This document shows, one piece after another, positions 8,207 to 16,007 of a DNA stretch of 17,267 nt. This DNA is from Alphaproteobacteria bacterium. Lineage in GTDB: Bacteria > Pseudomonadota > Alphaproteobacteria > SMXP01. The notes under the pieces are model-generated. The model saw only the letters and a list, made by a program, of their open reading frames with translations. It searched no databases and was not told the origin of the DNA. The DNA lies in contig SMXP01000175.1 in NCBI GenBank assembly GCA_004356335.1, positions 1 to 17,267 on the forward strand, in the 5' to 3' direction. Positions within the stretch are counted from its first letter, which is position 1. Each line of letters opens with the position of its first letter. Made by a program: the position numbers and the translations under genes.

Positions 8207-10024
8207 ATGTTGCAATCATTCGAGGAGTTGAGCGATCCGTCTCAAGGAGCGCCGAGAGTGACCGCCTTGCGCCACGAATTAGCAAGACTTGAACTTGATG
8301 GTTTCATAATCCCCCACGCCGACGAATATCAGAACGAATACCTGCCGCCCTGTGGGCGACGTTTGGCCTGGCTCACCGGCTTTACCGGATCGGCAGGTTT
8401 GGCGATCGTGCTTTCCGACAAAGCGATCATCTTCGTGGACGGCCGATACACATTGCAAGTTCCCGATCAAGTGGATGGCGACGTGTTCGATTGCTTGCAT
8501 CTCATTGAGACACCACCGGATAAATGGATTAAACAGAACCTGCCGAAAGGTGCCAAGCTGGGCTTTGACCCCAAACTTCACACAATCGACGACGCCAAGA
8601 AACTCAAAAAGTCAGCGGAGCAAGCTGAAGCGGTGCTGGTGCCCTGCGACACCAACCCGATCGATATTATTTGGCATGACCGACCGCCACCGCCTCTCGC
8701 GCCCCTATCCGTGCACGAGCTGCGTTATAGCGGCACGGCCAGCGACCAAAAGCGCGCCGATTTGAGTAAGTCCCTTAAACAAGCGGAAGTCGACGCGGTG
8801 GTGCTGACATCACCGGCCTCTATCGCCTGGCTGCTCAATATTAGGGGCCGCGACGTTGACCATACGCCCCTGCCCCTGTGTTTCGCCATCGGTCACGAAG
8901 ACGGCGGGGTCGATCTGTTCGTCGATCGACAAAAAGTCGGCGACCATGTGACATCCCATCTTGGTACGGATGTCCGCATTCAATCGCCCGATGGGTTTGG
9001 CGCCGCTCTAACGGCGTTGGGAGAAGACGGCAAAAAAGTTCAATTAGACCCGGCGGACTGCTCGGCATGGGTCCACGATTTATTGACGGATTCCAACGCA
9101 GACATCCACACCGCGCCGGACCCCTGCGTTCTGCCCCGCGCGCGCAAGAATGACTGCGAGCTGGCGGGTGCCAGGGCGGCACATAAACGAGACGGCGCCG
9201 CCTTGACACGGTTTCTTGCCTGGCTGTCGAACCAAGCACCCAACAATGATATCGATGAGATTGCAGTCGTTAAGCAGCTGGAAGCCTTCCGCTCCGAAAC
9301 CGGCAAGCTTCAGGATTTGAGTTTCGATACCATCGCCGGATCGGGGCCCAACAGCGCCATCGTGCATTACCGCGTCACGACGCGCAGCAACCGCAAAATC
9401 CAGCCGGGTGAATTGTTATTGGTGGATTCCGGTGGCCAATATCTCGACGGCACCACCGATGTCACGCGCACAATAGCCATTGGCGCGCCGACCGACGAAA
9501 TGCGCGATCGTTTTACGCGCGTTCTCAAAGGACATATTGGCATCGCGCTCGCCCGCTTTCCCAAGGGCACAACCGGCGCGGTGATCGATGTGCTGGCTCG
9601 CCAAGCATTGTGGCGTGCCGGACTTGATTTCGACCACGGCACCGGGCACGGGGTCGGCTCCTACTTGAACGTCCATGAAGGTCCTCAAGGCATTTCGCGC
9701 CGGGCGACCCGTGCCCAACTGGAACCCGGTATGATTTTGTCGAACGAACCGGGCTATTACAAAGCCGGCGCGTTTGGCATCCGCATCGAAAACCTGGTGG
9801 TCGTGACCCCGCTCGAGGCCATAGAAGATGGCGAGCGGCCCATGATGGGGTTCGACACCATCACCTTCGCGCCGATCGATCTCAACCTGATTGATTGGAA
9901 CCTGCTGACGCAAGAGGAGCTGCAATGGCTCAATGCGTATCACGCCCGGGTGCGCCGTGAACTCACCCCCTTGGTCGATGATAAAACGGCGCAATGGCTC
10001 AAGCACGCCACGCGACAAATGTAA
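8207..10024 (+). CDS. M24 family Xaa-Pro aminopeptidase, three-domain type
   Basis: A 605-residue aminopeptidase P, which removes an N-terminal residue preceding proline and depends on two metal ions. The length matches the larger form with two creatinase-like N-terminal domains (about residues 1-310) and a C-terminal pita-bread catalytic domain, rather than the about 440-residue E. coli PepP form. The five metal ligands expected for the family are all present: Asp407 and Asp418 in VDSGGQYLDGTTDVTRT, His481 in GTGHGVGSYLNVHEGP, Glu514 in MILSNEPGYY and Glu528 in GIRIENLVVV, with spacings close to the human cytosolic enzyme. There is no signal peptide, so it is probably cytoplasmic and acts in peptide turnover. 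The gene lies 129 bases after uvrD and converges on ligA. Confidence 0.93.
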   Translation: MLQSFEELSDPSQGAPRVTALRHELARLELDGFIIPHADEYQNEYLPPCGRRLAWLTGFTGSAGLAIVLSDKAIIFVDGRYTLQVPDQVDGDVFDCLHLIETPPDKWIKQNLPKGAKLGFDPKLHTIDDAKKLKKSAEQAEAVLVPCDTNPIDIIWHDRPPPPLAPLSVHELRYSGTASDQKRADLSKSLKQAEVDAVVLTSPASIAWLLNIRGRDVDHTPLPLCFAIGHEDGGVDLFVDRQKVGDHVTSHLGTDVRIQSPDGFGAALTALGEDGKKVQLDPADCSAWVHDLLTDSNADIHTAPDPCVLPRARKNDCELAGARAAHKRDGAALTRFLAWLSNQAPNNDIDEIAVVKQLEAFRSETGKLQDLSFDTIAGSGPNSAIVHYRVTTRSNRKIQPGELLLVDSGGQYLDGTTDVTRTIAIGAPTDEMRDRFTRVLKGHIGIALARFPKGTTGAVIDVLARQALWRAGLDFDHGTGHGVGSYLNVHEGPQGISRRATRAQLEPGMILSNEPGYYKAGAFGIRIENLVVVTPLEAIEDGERPMMGFDTITFAPIDLNLIDWNLLTQEELQWLNAYHARVRRELTPLVDDKTAQWLKHATRQM

Positions 10025-10040
10025 GCGCCGACCCCGGCGC
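10025..10040. terminator. Short GC hairpin between convergent genes
   Basis: GCGCCG and CGGCGC around an ACCC loop, directly after the stop of the aminopeptidase gene and seven bases before the end of ligA. There is no T-run on either strand, so a role as bidirectional terminator is only suggested by position. Confidence 0.3.
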
Positions 10041-10046
10041 CTCAAT

Positions 10047-12182
10047 CTAATCGCCGATACGTGACAGCCACTCGTCCTCGTCAAGCACTTCGACGCCGAA
10101 TTCCCGCGCTTTGGCCAACTTTGATCCGGCACCGGAGCCGGCAACCACAATGTCCGTCTTGTTGGACACCGATCCCGACACTTTGGCACCCAGCGCTTCC
10201 GCCCGTGCTTTGGCTTCGTTGCGCGTCATTTTTTCCAGCGAACCGGTGAACACCACGATTTTACCCGCAACCGGACTTGTCGATGACGGCGCTTCAAAGT
10301 CTTGAACGTCGATCTCCGTCAAAAGTTCTTTTACGACTTCGTTATTATGGGGTTCTTGAAAGAACGCGACGATCGCTTGCGCCACCACTTCGCCAATACC
10401 ATCTATGGCAACCAAATCCCCATAAGCCTCGCTGTCCGGTTGTTGGGCCGCCCTCACAGCCTTCAAAAACGCATCGATGGACAGGTAATTCTTGGCCAGA
10501 CGTCGAGCGGTCGACGCGCCGGCATGGCGAATACCAAGGGCAAACAAAAAACGATCGAGTCCAATAGCGCGCCGTTCATTGACGGCGTTAAATAGGTTTG
10601 CCGCCGAAATCTCGCCCCAACCCTCGCGCGCCGCCAGATCCCTATCTCCATCACTTTGTCGTTTTTCCAGACGAAAGATATCGGCCGGCTGGGTGACCAA
10701 TTTGTCATCCCAAAAAGCCTGGATTTGTTTCTCACCCAAGCCTTCAATGTCGAAGGCATTGCGCGATACAAAATGCCTCAAACGCTCCACTGCCTGGGCC
10801 GGACAAATGAGTCCGCCGGTACACCGCCTTGCCGCATCGGGCTTGCCGGTTTTGGGATTGGTCTCCCTTACCGCATGACAGCCGCAGGCCGGGCACTTAT
10901 CGGGAAAGACATAAGGCTTGGATGATTTGCCGCGTTTTTCTTGCAAAACTTTGACGACTTGCGGAATCACATCCCCTGCGCGCTGCACCACGACCATGTC
11001 GCCGACGCGAATATCCTTGCGCTGGATTTCGTCTTCATTGTGCAAACTGGCATTGGACACAACAACGCCGCCCACCGTAACCGGCTGAAGTTTGGCCACT
11101 GGCGTGAGCGCGCCCGTGCGCCCTACTTGAATTTCGATCTCCACTAATTGCGTAATGGCCTGTTCCGGAGGAAATTTATGGGCAATTGCCCAACGCGGCG
11201 CGCGCGACACATAACCCAGCCTGTCTTGCCAATCGAGCCGATTGACCTTGTAGACCACGCCGTCGATGTCATAGTCGAGACGCGACCGTTGCAACTCGAT
11301 TTCGCCATAGGCTTGCAATATCTCGTCAACGTTTTGGCAAAGACGCATGAGCGGATTGGTCGGAAAGCCCGCATCGCGAAGATAATCGATGACCTCTATC
11401 TGTGTCCGACCCGGGATCCGGCTCATCTCTCCCCAGGCATAAGCAATGAAACGCAACGGACGACTGGCCGTTATGGACGGATCAAGCTGCCGCACAGAGC
11501 CGGCCGCCGCGTTACGCGGATTGGCGAAAACAGGCTTGCCCTCCTTTGTTTGCCGTTCATTGAGTTGCGCGAAGTCTTGGTGACTCATGAAAACTTCGCC
11601 GCGAATCTCCATTGTCTCGGGCAAGTCTGGCGCGGCAATATGCTGCGGTATGTCGCTTATCGTGCGAAGGTTTCGGGTGATATCCTCGCCAACCTGTCCA
11701 TCGCCTCGCGTAGCACCGAGCACCAAGTCGCCGCGTACATATCGCAGTGACGCCGACAGCCCATCGATTTTGGGCTCTGCGGTCAATGCCAGGGTTTCCC
11801 GGTCGAGTCCCAAGAAACGGCGGACCCGGTTATAAAAATCCTCAACATCGTCATCGCTGAAGGCGTTGCCGAGGGAAAACATCGGTTGGGCATGGCTGAC
11901 TTTTTCAAACTTTTCGGCAGGTGCGGCGGCGACCCGCAAGCTTGGACTGTCGGGCCGAATGAGGTCGGGAAACCGTCGTTCGATAGCGTCATTTCGCCGC
12001 CTTAACGCGTCATAGGTCGCATCGGCAATGACCGGGCGGTCCTTTTGATGATAAGCTCGATCATGATCTGCGATTTCCCGGGCCAGTCGGGCAAGCTCGG
12101 ATTTTGCCTGCCCTCGGGTGAGGTCGGCAATGTCGATATCTTTTGAACGCGCCTTTGCCATGTTTCTCGGTTTCGAACTCAC
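10047..12182 (-). CDS. ligA: NAD-dependent DNA ligase
   Basis: A 711-residue LigA, which seals nicks in replication and repair using NAD. Domains in order: Ia with DRAYHQKDRPVIADATYD (about 41-58), the adenylation domain with the lysine nucleophile Lys138 in AEPKIDGLSASLRYV, an OB-fold, a four-cysteine zinc site at Cys430, Cys433, Cys454 and Cys460, helix-hairpin-helix repeats (for example AIDGIGEVVAQAI), and a C-terminal BRCT domain starting at VAGKIVVFTGSLEKMTRNEA. The reading frame begins with GTG at 12182, which overlaps the recN stop as GTGA, suggesting translational coupling; ATG 12161 is an alternative start that would remove seven residues. It is the last gene of the bamD-recN-ligA run. 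Confidence 0.96.
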   Translation of the reverse strand: MSSKPRNMAKARSKDIDIADLTRGQAKSELARLAREIADHDRAYHQKDRPVIADATYDALRRRNDAIERRFPDLIRPDSPSLRVAAAPAEKFEKVSHAQPMFSLGNAFSDDDVEDFYNRVRRFLGLDRETLALTAEPKIDGLSASLRYVRGDLVLGATRGDGQVGEDITRNLRTISDIPQHIAAPDLPETMEIRGEVFMSHQDFAQLNERQTKEGKPVFANPRNAAAGSVRQLDPSITASRPLRFIAYAWGEMSRIPGRTQIEVIDYLRDAGFPTNPLMRLCQNVDEILQAYGEIELQRSRLDYDIDGVVYKVNRLDWQDRLGYVSRAPRWAIAHKFPPEQAITQLVEIEIQVGRTGALTPVAKLQPVTVGGVVVSNASLHNEDEIQRKDIRVGDMVVVQRAGDVIPQVVKVLQEKRGKSSKPYVFPDKCPACGCHAVRETNPKTGKPDAARRCTGGLICPAQAVERLRHFVSRNAFDIEGLGEKQIQAFWDDKLVTQPADIFRLEKRQSDGDRDLAAREGWGEISAANLFNAVNERRAIGLDRFLFALGIRHAGASTARRLAKNYLSIDAFLKAVRAAQQPDSEAYGDLVAIDGIGEVVAQAIVAFFQEPHNNEVVKELLTEIDVQDFEAPSSTSPVAGKIVVFTGSLEKMTRNEAKARAEALGAKVSGSVSNKTDIVVAGSGAGSKLAKAREFGVEVLDEDEWLSRIGD

Positions 12183-13873
12183 CCGGCCGTTCCGGTCTTG
12201 TCCAATGCACTGGTGTGAGACAACAGCCGCACGGCAGCCGAACGGGCTTCATCGGTAATTTGTGCGGCCGACAACATGCGTGCAATTTCCTCTATCCGTT
12301 GGTCATGGGTTAATCGGTGAACGTCGGTTATTGCCGTGTTCGACTCGGTTCGTTTTTCAACACGCAAGTGATGGTGGGCGCGCGCAGCCACTTGGGGTGA
12401 ATGGGTCACCATGAGCACTTGGGCATCATGGGAGAGCCGCGCCAACCGCTCGCCCACCGCATCCGCTACGGCACCGCCGACGCCGCGATCCACCTCATCA
12501 AAGATCATGGTGGGCGTCGTCCCCCTGCGCGCCAAAGCCACTTTCAAAGCTAAAACGAAGCGCGCCAGCTCGCCACCGGAGGCAATTTGCGTAAGCGGGC
12601 CGCTCGGCGTCCCCGGATTAGTCGACACCAGATAGCGCACGCGATCGATCCCATAAGGACCGGCCTTGTCTGAATCGACACTTTCGACGGCCACATTGAA
12701 CACGGCTTTTTCCAGCTTTAAGGGAGGAAGTTCCATGGCTACGGCAATATCCAGCTTTTTTGCCGCTTTGCGCCGTTTAGCCGACAAACCCTTGGCGGCT
12801 TGAAGAAATGCCTGATGTTTTCGGACAGCGTCTTTTTCCAGTTGAGCCAAATGATCCTGACGATTGTCCAGTCGAGACAATTGCGCCTCAAAATCTCTCC
12901 GGACAGCCGCCAGACCATTCACGTCGATATTGTATTTCCGGGCTGCGGCGCGCAAGGCAAACAAGCGCTCTTCCGCTTGTTCAAGTTTATGATCATCGAA
13001 TTCCAGAGTGTTGATTACCGCTTCAATACTTACCCGCGCTTCATTGGTCTCGACAAGCGCCCGATCAAGCGCCGCGACAATATTGTCCAGAACGCCGGGC
13101 ACCTTTGCCGACGCACGCTCTAGGCTCTTGAGCGCGCCGTTGAGTCGGGAATCAAGACCTCTGTCATCGGTCAGGGCAGCCCGTGCCTCAGCCAAATCGC
13201 GCGATATCTTTTCGGCATTCATGAGTGTGGCCCGTTCCAGCGCCAAGGCCTCTTCTTCATTGTCTTGAAGAGATAAGTTCCCCAATTCCTCTATGGCATG
13301 ACGCAGATAAAGCGCGTCGGCGTCGGTGTTGCGGGTCATTTCGCGCTCTGCTTTCAGCCTGTCATTTGATTGTGTCATCAAGCCGTAGGCCACGCCCACT
13401 TGCGCAACGGTCTTTTCTAGGGCGCCGAATGAATCAAGAAACTCTCGGTGCACAGCGGGATTGAGCAAGACGCGATCGTCGTGCTGCCCATGAACCTCAA
13501 GAAGCAGTTCGCCTATCTCCTGCAAGGTGGCAACGCTGACCGGCTGATCATTGATAAAGGCGCGGCTGCGGCCATCTGCCGAAACAAGACGCCGCAAAAT
13601 GAGCTCGGGCCCCTCACCCAGCCCATTCGTCGACATTATTCGCCAAACTTGGTGGTCTAACGAAACCTCGAATTCAGCCGTAACCGATGCCTGGGCTTGT
13701 CCCGCGCGAATAAGCGAGCGGTCGGCGCGCGCGCCGGTTGCCAGGCTCAGAGCATCAAGAAGGATTGATTTGCCGGCGCCCGTCTCCCCGGTAAGCACCC
13801 ACAAGCCCGGGCCGAACTCCAAATCTAATCGCTCGATTAGAACAACGTCGCGAATCGACAAGCCAAGGAGCAT
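12179..13873 (-). CDS. recN: DNA repair protein RecN
   Basis: A 564-residue SMC-like ATPase that acts in double-strand-break repair. The N-terminus, MLLGLSIRDVVLIERLDLEF, is typical of RecN and is followed by Walker A GETGAGKS at residues 29-36. The middle (about 155-370) is rich in Glu, Ala, Leu and Arg and fits a coiled coil. The C-terminal head contains the ABC signature IASGGELARF (Ser432-Glu435), Walker B MIFDEVDRGVGG with Asp459 and Glu460, and VLMVTHSPQVAARA. All catalytic residues expected for the family are present. The start ATG 13873 begins at the family's usual first residue, though I see no clear ribosome site. The stop overlaps the ligA start; the gap to bamD upstream is 52 bases. 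Confidence 0.96.
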   Translation of the reverse strand: MLLGLSIRDVVLIERLDLEFGPGLWVLTGETGAGKSILLDALSLATGARADRSLIRAGQAQASVTAEFEVSLDHQVWRIMSTNGLGEGPELILRRLVSADGRSRAFINDQPVSVATLQEIGELLLEVHGQHDDRVLLNPAVHREFLDSFGALEKTVAQVGVAYGLMTQSNDRLKAEREMTRNTDADALYLRHAIEELGNLSLQDNEEEALALERATLMNAEKISRDLAEARAALTDDRGLDSRLNGALKSLERASAKVPGVLDNIVAALDRALVETNEARVSIEAVINTLEFDDHKLEQAEERLFALRAAARKYNIDVNGLAAVRRDFEAQLSRLDNRQDHLAQLEKDAVRKHQAFLQAAKGLSAKRRKAAKKLDIAVAMELPPLKLEKAVFNVAVESVDSDKAGPYGIDRVRYLVSTNPGTPSGPLTQIASGGELARFVLALKVALARRGTTPTMIFDEVDRGVGGAVADAVGERLARLSHDAQVLMVTHSPQVAARAHHHLRVEKRTESNTAITDVHRLTHDQRIEEIARMLSAAQITDEARSAAVRLLSHTSALDKTGTAG

Positions 13874-13925
13874 AGGCCGAGTTCACCCGAATCATTAGTG
13901 AAGATTGTTAGCAACCGCAACCGAA

Positions 13926-14915
13926 CTAAAAAACAGTACCCCAAGCGCGGCTTATCCAAGACCTCTTATCTTCAGAAGGTTGCAGATCACGTTTAACCAA
14001 AAGACCATAACTATCCTGATACCACCTGCTTCCGGGATAGTTAAAACCAAGTATGGCCGCCGCTGTTTGCGCCTCCTCCGTCAAGCCAAGCGTGAGATAG
14101 GTTTCGGTCAATCGATGCAGCGCTTCGGGTACATGCGTAGTGGTTTGGTAGTTCTCTACGACCGTGCGAAATCGGTTGACGGCGGAAATCAATTGACCCC
14201 GGGTAAGATAATAACGTCCCACATCCATCTCCTTGCCGGCGAGATGATCGCGGGTCATATCGATCTTGATGCGGGCATCCCGCGAATATTCAGTTTGCGG
14301 ATAGCGCCGTACAATCCCCTGCAGAGAATTAAGCGCCTTCACCGTCATTTCCTGATCTCGCCCTACGTCCGAGATTTGCTCATAATAGCAGATCGCAATT
14401 AAGTAATAGGCATAAGGCGCATCGCGATTTCCCGGGTGCAAAGCAATGAACCGCTGAGCGGCATTAATCGCCTCTTGGTATTTGTTACTCCGATAGTAAG
14501 AGTAGGCCGACATAAGCATTGAGCGACGCGCCCACACCGAATAAGGATGCTGGCGCTCGACCTCGTCAAAATAGAGAGCTGATTCGCGGTAATTCCTGTC
14601 CGCCAGCTTGTCGACGGCAATGTTGTAGAGCGTCTCTACGGGTCGTTCTACATAATCAAGCTGATCGCTGTCACTGGAGCATCCGCTCACCACAAGTGCC
14701 AAGGAAATCGCCAACCCGGCAAAGGTCGAGCTCAAAAGCCGGCAACCTAGGGTCCTTCCGGTTTTGATAGAATCAAAACCGGACCCTAAGGTGTTGTTTT
14801 GTCGTGTTTCCGGACGGAAAACCGCTATCCACTTTTCCTGGAAACACTCCAGAGCGTTTCCGAACTTAACAGACTCGCAAAAACGCTCTGGTCGCAAATT
14901 TTGACCACTACGCAT
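13926..14915 (-). CDS. bamD: Outer-membrane assembly lipoprotein BamD, with repeat-encoded 5' extension
   Basis: BamD is an essential outer-membrane lipoprotein of the Bam complex that folds beta-barrel proteins. The signal core FAGLAISLALVVSGC, with lipobox Cys79 in the long form, is followed by tetratricopeptide-type helices: VETLYNIAVDKLADRNYRES, AINAAQRFIALHPGN, APYAYYLIAICYYEQI, ALNSLQGIVRRYPQTEYS and AVNRFRTVVENYQTT. The start is problematic. ATG 14915 has AAGGGAG nine bases upstream, but translation from it gives about 60 residues encoded by palindromic repeats before the signal core. TTG 14735 gives a normal 269-residue precursor (Cys19) but has no clear ribosome site and no basic n-region. 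I give the long coordinates because the frame is open and its ribosome site is good, not because the long leader is known to be made. It lies downstream of lpxC, separated by a divergent regulator gene. Confidence 0.92.
   Translation of the reverse strand: MRSGQNLRPERFCESVKFGNALECFQEKWIAVFRPETRQNNTLGSGFDSIKTGRTLGCRLLSSTFAGLAISLALVVSGCSSDSDQLDYVERPVETLYNIAVDKLADRNYRESALYFDEVERQHPYSVWARRSMLMSAYSYYRSNKYQEAINAAQRFIALHPGNRDAPYAYYLIAICYYEQISDVGRDQEMTVKALNSLQGIVRRYPQTEYSRDARIKIDMTRDHLAGKEMDVGRYYLTRGQLISAVNRFRTVVENYQTTTHVPEALHRLTETYLTLGLTEEAQTAAAILGFNYPGSRWYQDSYGLLVKRDLQPSEDKRSWISRAWGTVF
14747..14850 (+). repeat. Two-palindrome intergenic repeat, copy B
   Basis: This is the second copy of the unit at 5641-5743, about 90 percent identical by eye. 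The first palindrome here is a near-perfect hairpin from TTCCGGTTTTGAT to ATCAAAACCGGACCC; the second has arms GTGTTTCC and GGAAACAC. It lies inside the open frame upstream of the bamD signal core, and the homology to copy A stops about ten bases before the CGG-CTT-TTG codons of bamD. Confidence 0.87.
14851..14889 (+). repeat. 39-base palindromic repeat, left copy
   Basis: An inverted repeat with arms AGAGCGTTT and AAACGCTCT, directly abutting the two-palindrome repeat. Its reverse complement recurs at 15969-16007 with two mismatches in 39 bases. It too lies in the bamD-frame extension. Confidence 0.85.
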
Positions 14916-14968
14916 TCAATTCTTCTCCCTTACCGGCTTCTCTGCCGAGGCCTGGGCCGTGACCGCTA

Positions 14969-15016
14969 GAGCGCATTCACAAAAAGTGTACGCGGTTTTT
15001 GGGTTCGAATGCGCGA
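14969..15016 (+). repeat. Palindromic repeat of the AGAGC...GCGACC type
   Basis: Arms GCGCATTC (14971-14978) and GAATGCGC (15007-15014) around a less conserved middle. The edges, AGAGC at the left and GCGACC at the right, are shared with the element at 15906-15955, so the two look like members of one family. Confidence 0.65.
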
Positions 15017-15028
15017 CCAATAACAAAT

Positions 15029-15074
15029 CTAGACCCCCGTTCCCTGATTCAATGAATTGCGAACGGGGGTCTAG
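15029..15074. repeat. Long perfect hairpin
   Basis: A 14-base perfect stem, CTAGACCCCCGTTC paired with GAACGGGGGTCTAG, with an 18-base loop that contains a smaller ATTC/GAAT inverted repeat. Neither strand has a T-run after the stem, so I do not call it an intrinsic terminator. It could be another dispersed palindrome or a transcript-processing site. Confidence 0.75.
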
Positions 15075-15265
15075 CGTGGCCGACGCTTAGACGCACGGGC
15101 TCCCGTTATCAAGCGTTTTAGCGCAATCAATCGGCCAGGGCCATAGATCCGCGGCTCGATCCGGAAGAATCGGGCGGAAATCCCGAGCCCTAACAGAGCC
15201 TATTCCAGGGACCGGTATCACCAAAATCCGACGACCGATCCAAATTTGCCCACAAACGTATAGTC

Positions 15266-15279
15266 TTGTATGCATACAA
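15266..15279. promoter_or_regulatory. 14-base perfect palindrome, candidate operator
   Basis: TTGTATGCATACAA reads the same on both strands. It lies 175 bases before the regulator start. The outer TTG...CAA is shared with the palindrome at 15362-15373. A role as binding site of the adjacent regulator is inference from symmetry and position. Confidence 0.4.
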
Positions 15280-15361
15280 CTTCTTCCAGAATTCAGAAAG
15301 GCCAAGCGCCGCGAAATTGAGATTGACTGAAAATCAAGATTCTACTAAAGGTATAGTCGTT

Positions 15362-15373
15362 TTGGTATACCAA
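15362..15373. promoter_or_regulatory. 12-base perfect palindrome, candidate operator
   Basis: TTGGTATACCAA, perfectly symmetric, 80 bases before the regulator start. The left part, GGTATA, also occurs at 15350-15355, giving two direct GGTATA copies 14 bases apart. This spacing is compatible with a promoter-proximal operator, but no firm -35/-10 pair is visible. Confidence 0.4.
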
Positions 15374-15453
15374 GTGCGGCTCTGCTGGCTCTCTGCACCT
15401 TATCAGCACAGCAAACCTTGGACGAGCCCCGATACAATTTATGGAGTAATGAG

Positions 15454-15864
15454 ATGGTAGGGCAAAAAAGTACAGGCAGCGCCAGGCTCGCGCAACGAAT
15501 CGACGAATATGTCGGGCAACGCATACGCGAACGCCGCACCGCCCTTGGACTGACGCAGGAGCAGCTGGCGGCCGCTTTGAGAATTTCCTACCAGCAGGTC
15601 CAAAAATATGAGACAGGTTCGAATCGGGTAAGTGCCGGGCGCCTGTATGAAATTGCCAAGCATCTGAATACGGACGTCGGCTACTTTTTCCAAGGCGCCG
15701 AGCCCGATGCCCCTTCCGAACCTCTGCCCCATGGGGGACGCAACCGGACAACCATCGAGTTGGTGCGAAATTTCGACCAAATCAACGACACGACAATCCG
15801 ACAGGCCGTGTCGGGCTTGGTCAAAAGTCTAACTAGCCGCAAGCACATCAATATGAGCGCGTGA
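15454..15864 (+). CDS. Cro/C1-type helix-turn-helix regulator, PraR-like
   Basis: A 136-residue DNA-binding protein. Residues about 20-80 form a Cro/C1-type helix-turn-helix: VGQRIRERRTALGLTQEQLA, then the recognition helix SYQQVQKYETGSNRVSAGRL, then LYEIAKHLNTDVGYFFQG. The tail RTTIELVRNFDQINDTTIRQ to VSGLVKSL resembles the C-terminus of the alphaproteobacterial PraR-like regulators, which repress genes for surface attachment and quorum sensing in rhizobia. That specific role cannot be transferred here. I chose ATG 15454 because GGAG lies seven bases upstream (15443-15446); an in-frame ATG at 15418 would add 12 residues without a ribosome site. The gene sits alone on the plus strand between lpxC and bamD, with palindromic repeats on both sides. 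Confidence 0.88.
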   Translation: MVGQKSTGSARLAQRIDEYVGQRIRERRTALGLTQEQLAAALRISYQQVQKYETGSNRVSAGRLYEIAKHLNTDVGYFFQGAEPDAPSEPLPHGGRNRTTIELVRNFDQINDTTIRQAVSGLVKSLTSRKHINMSA

Positions 15865-15872
15865 CACAAATC

Positions 15873-15894
15873 GGCGGCGTCCTTAAACGCCGCC
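15873..15894 (+). terminator. Probable terminator hairpin after the regulator gene
   Basis: GGCGGCGT and ACGCCGCC form an eight-base perfect GC-rich stem with a CCTTAA loop, eight bases after the TGA stop. There is no T-run behind it, so efficiency is uncertain. Confidence 0.5.
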
Positions 15895-15905
15895 AGTCAC
15901 CAGAT

Positions 15906-15955
15906 AGAGCATTTTCGAGCGAAGTGGACACCGGTTCGCGTTAAGAAAATGCGAC
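15906..15955 (+). repeat. Palindromic repeat of the AGAGC...GCGACC type
   Basis: Arms GCATTTTC (15909-15916) and GAAAATGC (15945-15952) with CGAAGTGGACACCGGTTCGC in the middle. It resembles a widespread intergenic element of Rhizobiales genomes and shares its edges with the element at 14969-15016. Confidence 0.75.
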
Positions 15956-15968
15956 CAAACAAAAACTT

Positions 15969-16007
15969 AGAGCGTTTTCGCGATTCTGTTAAGTTCGGAA
16001 ACGCTCT
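15969..16007 (-). repeat. 39-base palindromic repeat, right copy; also possible lpxC terminator
   Basis: This is the inverted counterpart of 14851-14889 (two mismatches). Read on the minus strand it lies 21 bases after the lpxC stop, forms a nine-base stem AGAGCGTTT/AAACGCTCT extended by two more pairs after a mismatch, and is followed by AAGTTTTTGTTTGG. Stem plus T-rich tail fits an intrinsic terminator for lpxC, although the loop is long. Confidence 0.7.

Larger units (their letters stand above)
14916..15453. other. Intergenic region between bamD and the regulator gene
   Basis: This 538-base stretch between divergent genes has no gene I can support. It holds the bamD ribosome site AAGGGAG (14925-14931), a palindromic repeat at 14969-15016, a long hairpin at 15029-15074, and two short perfect palindromes at 15266-15279 and 15362-15373 upstream of the regulator. 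A minus-strand frame at 15087-15305 (TTG start) has no recognisable family features. I found no tRNA. Confidence 0.6.

Noticed and set aside
9416..10189. Minus-strand frame of 257 codons across the aminopeptidase end
   Set aside because: It overlaps the metal-binding part of the aminopeptidase and the ligA end, where both real genes have complete motifs; the product resembles no family.
15100..15200. Possible tRNA because of a GGCTCGATCC segment
   Set aside because: No acceptor stem, anticodon arm or CCA end could be fitted around it.
15087..15305. Minus-strand 72-codon frame next to the long hairpin
   Set aside because: TTG start, no clear ribosome site, no family features. The hairpin just downstream made it tempting, but it has no T-run.
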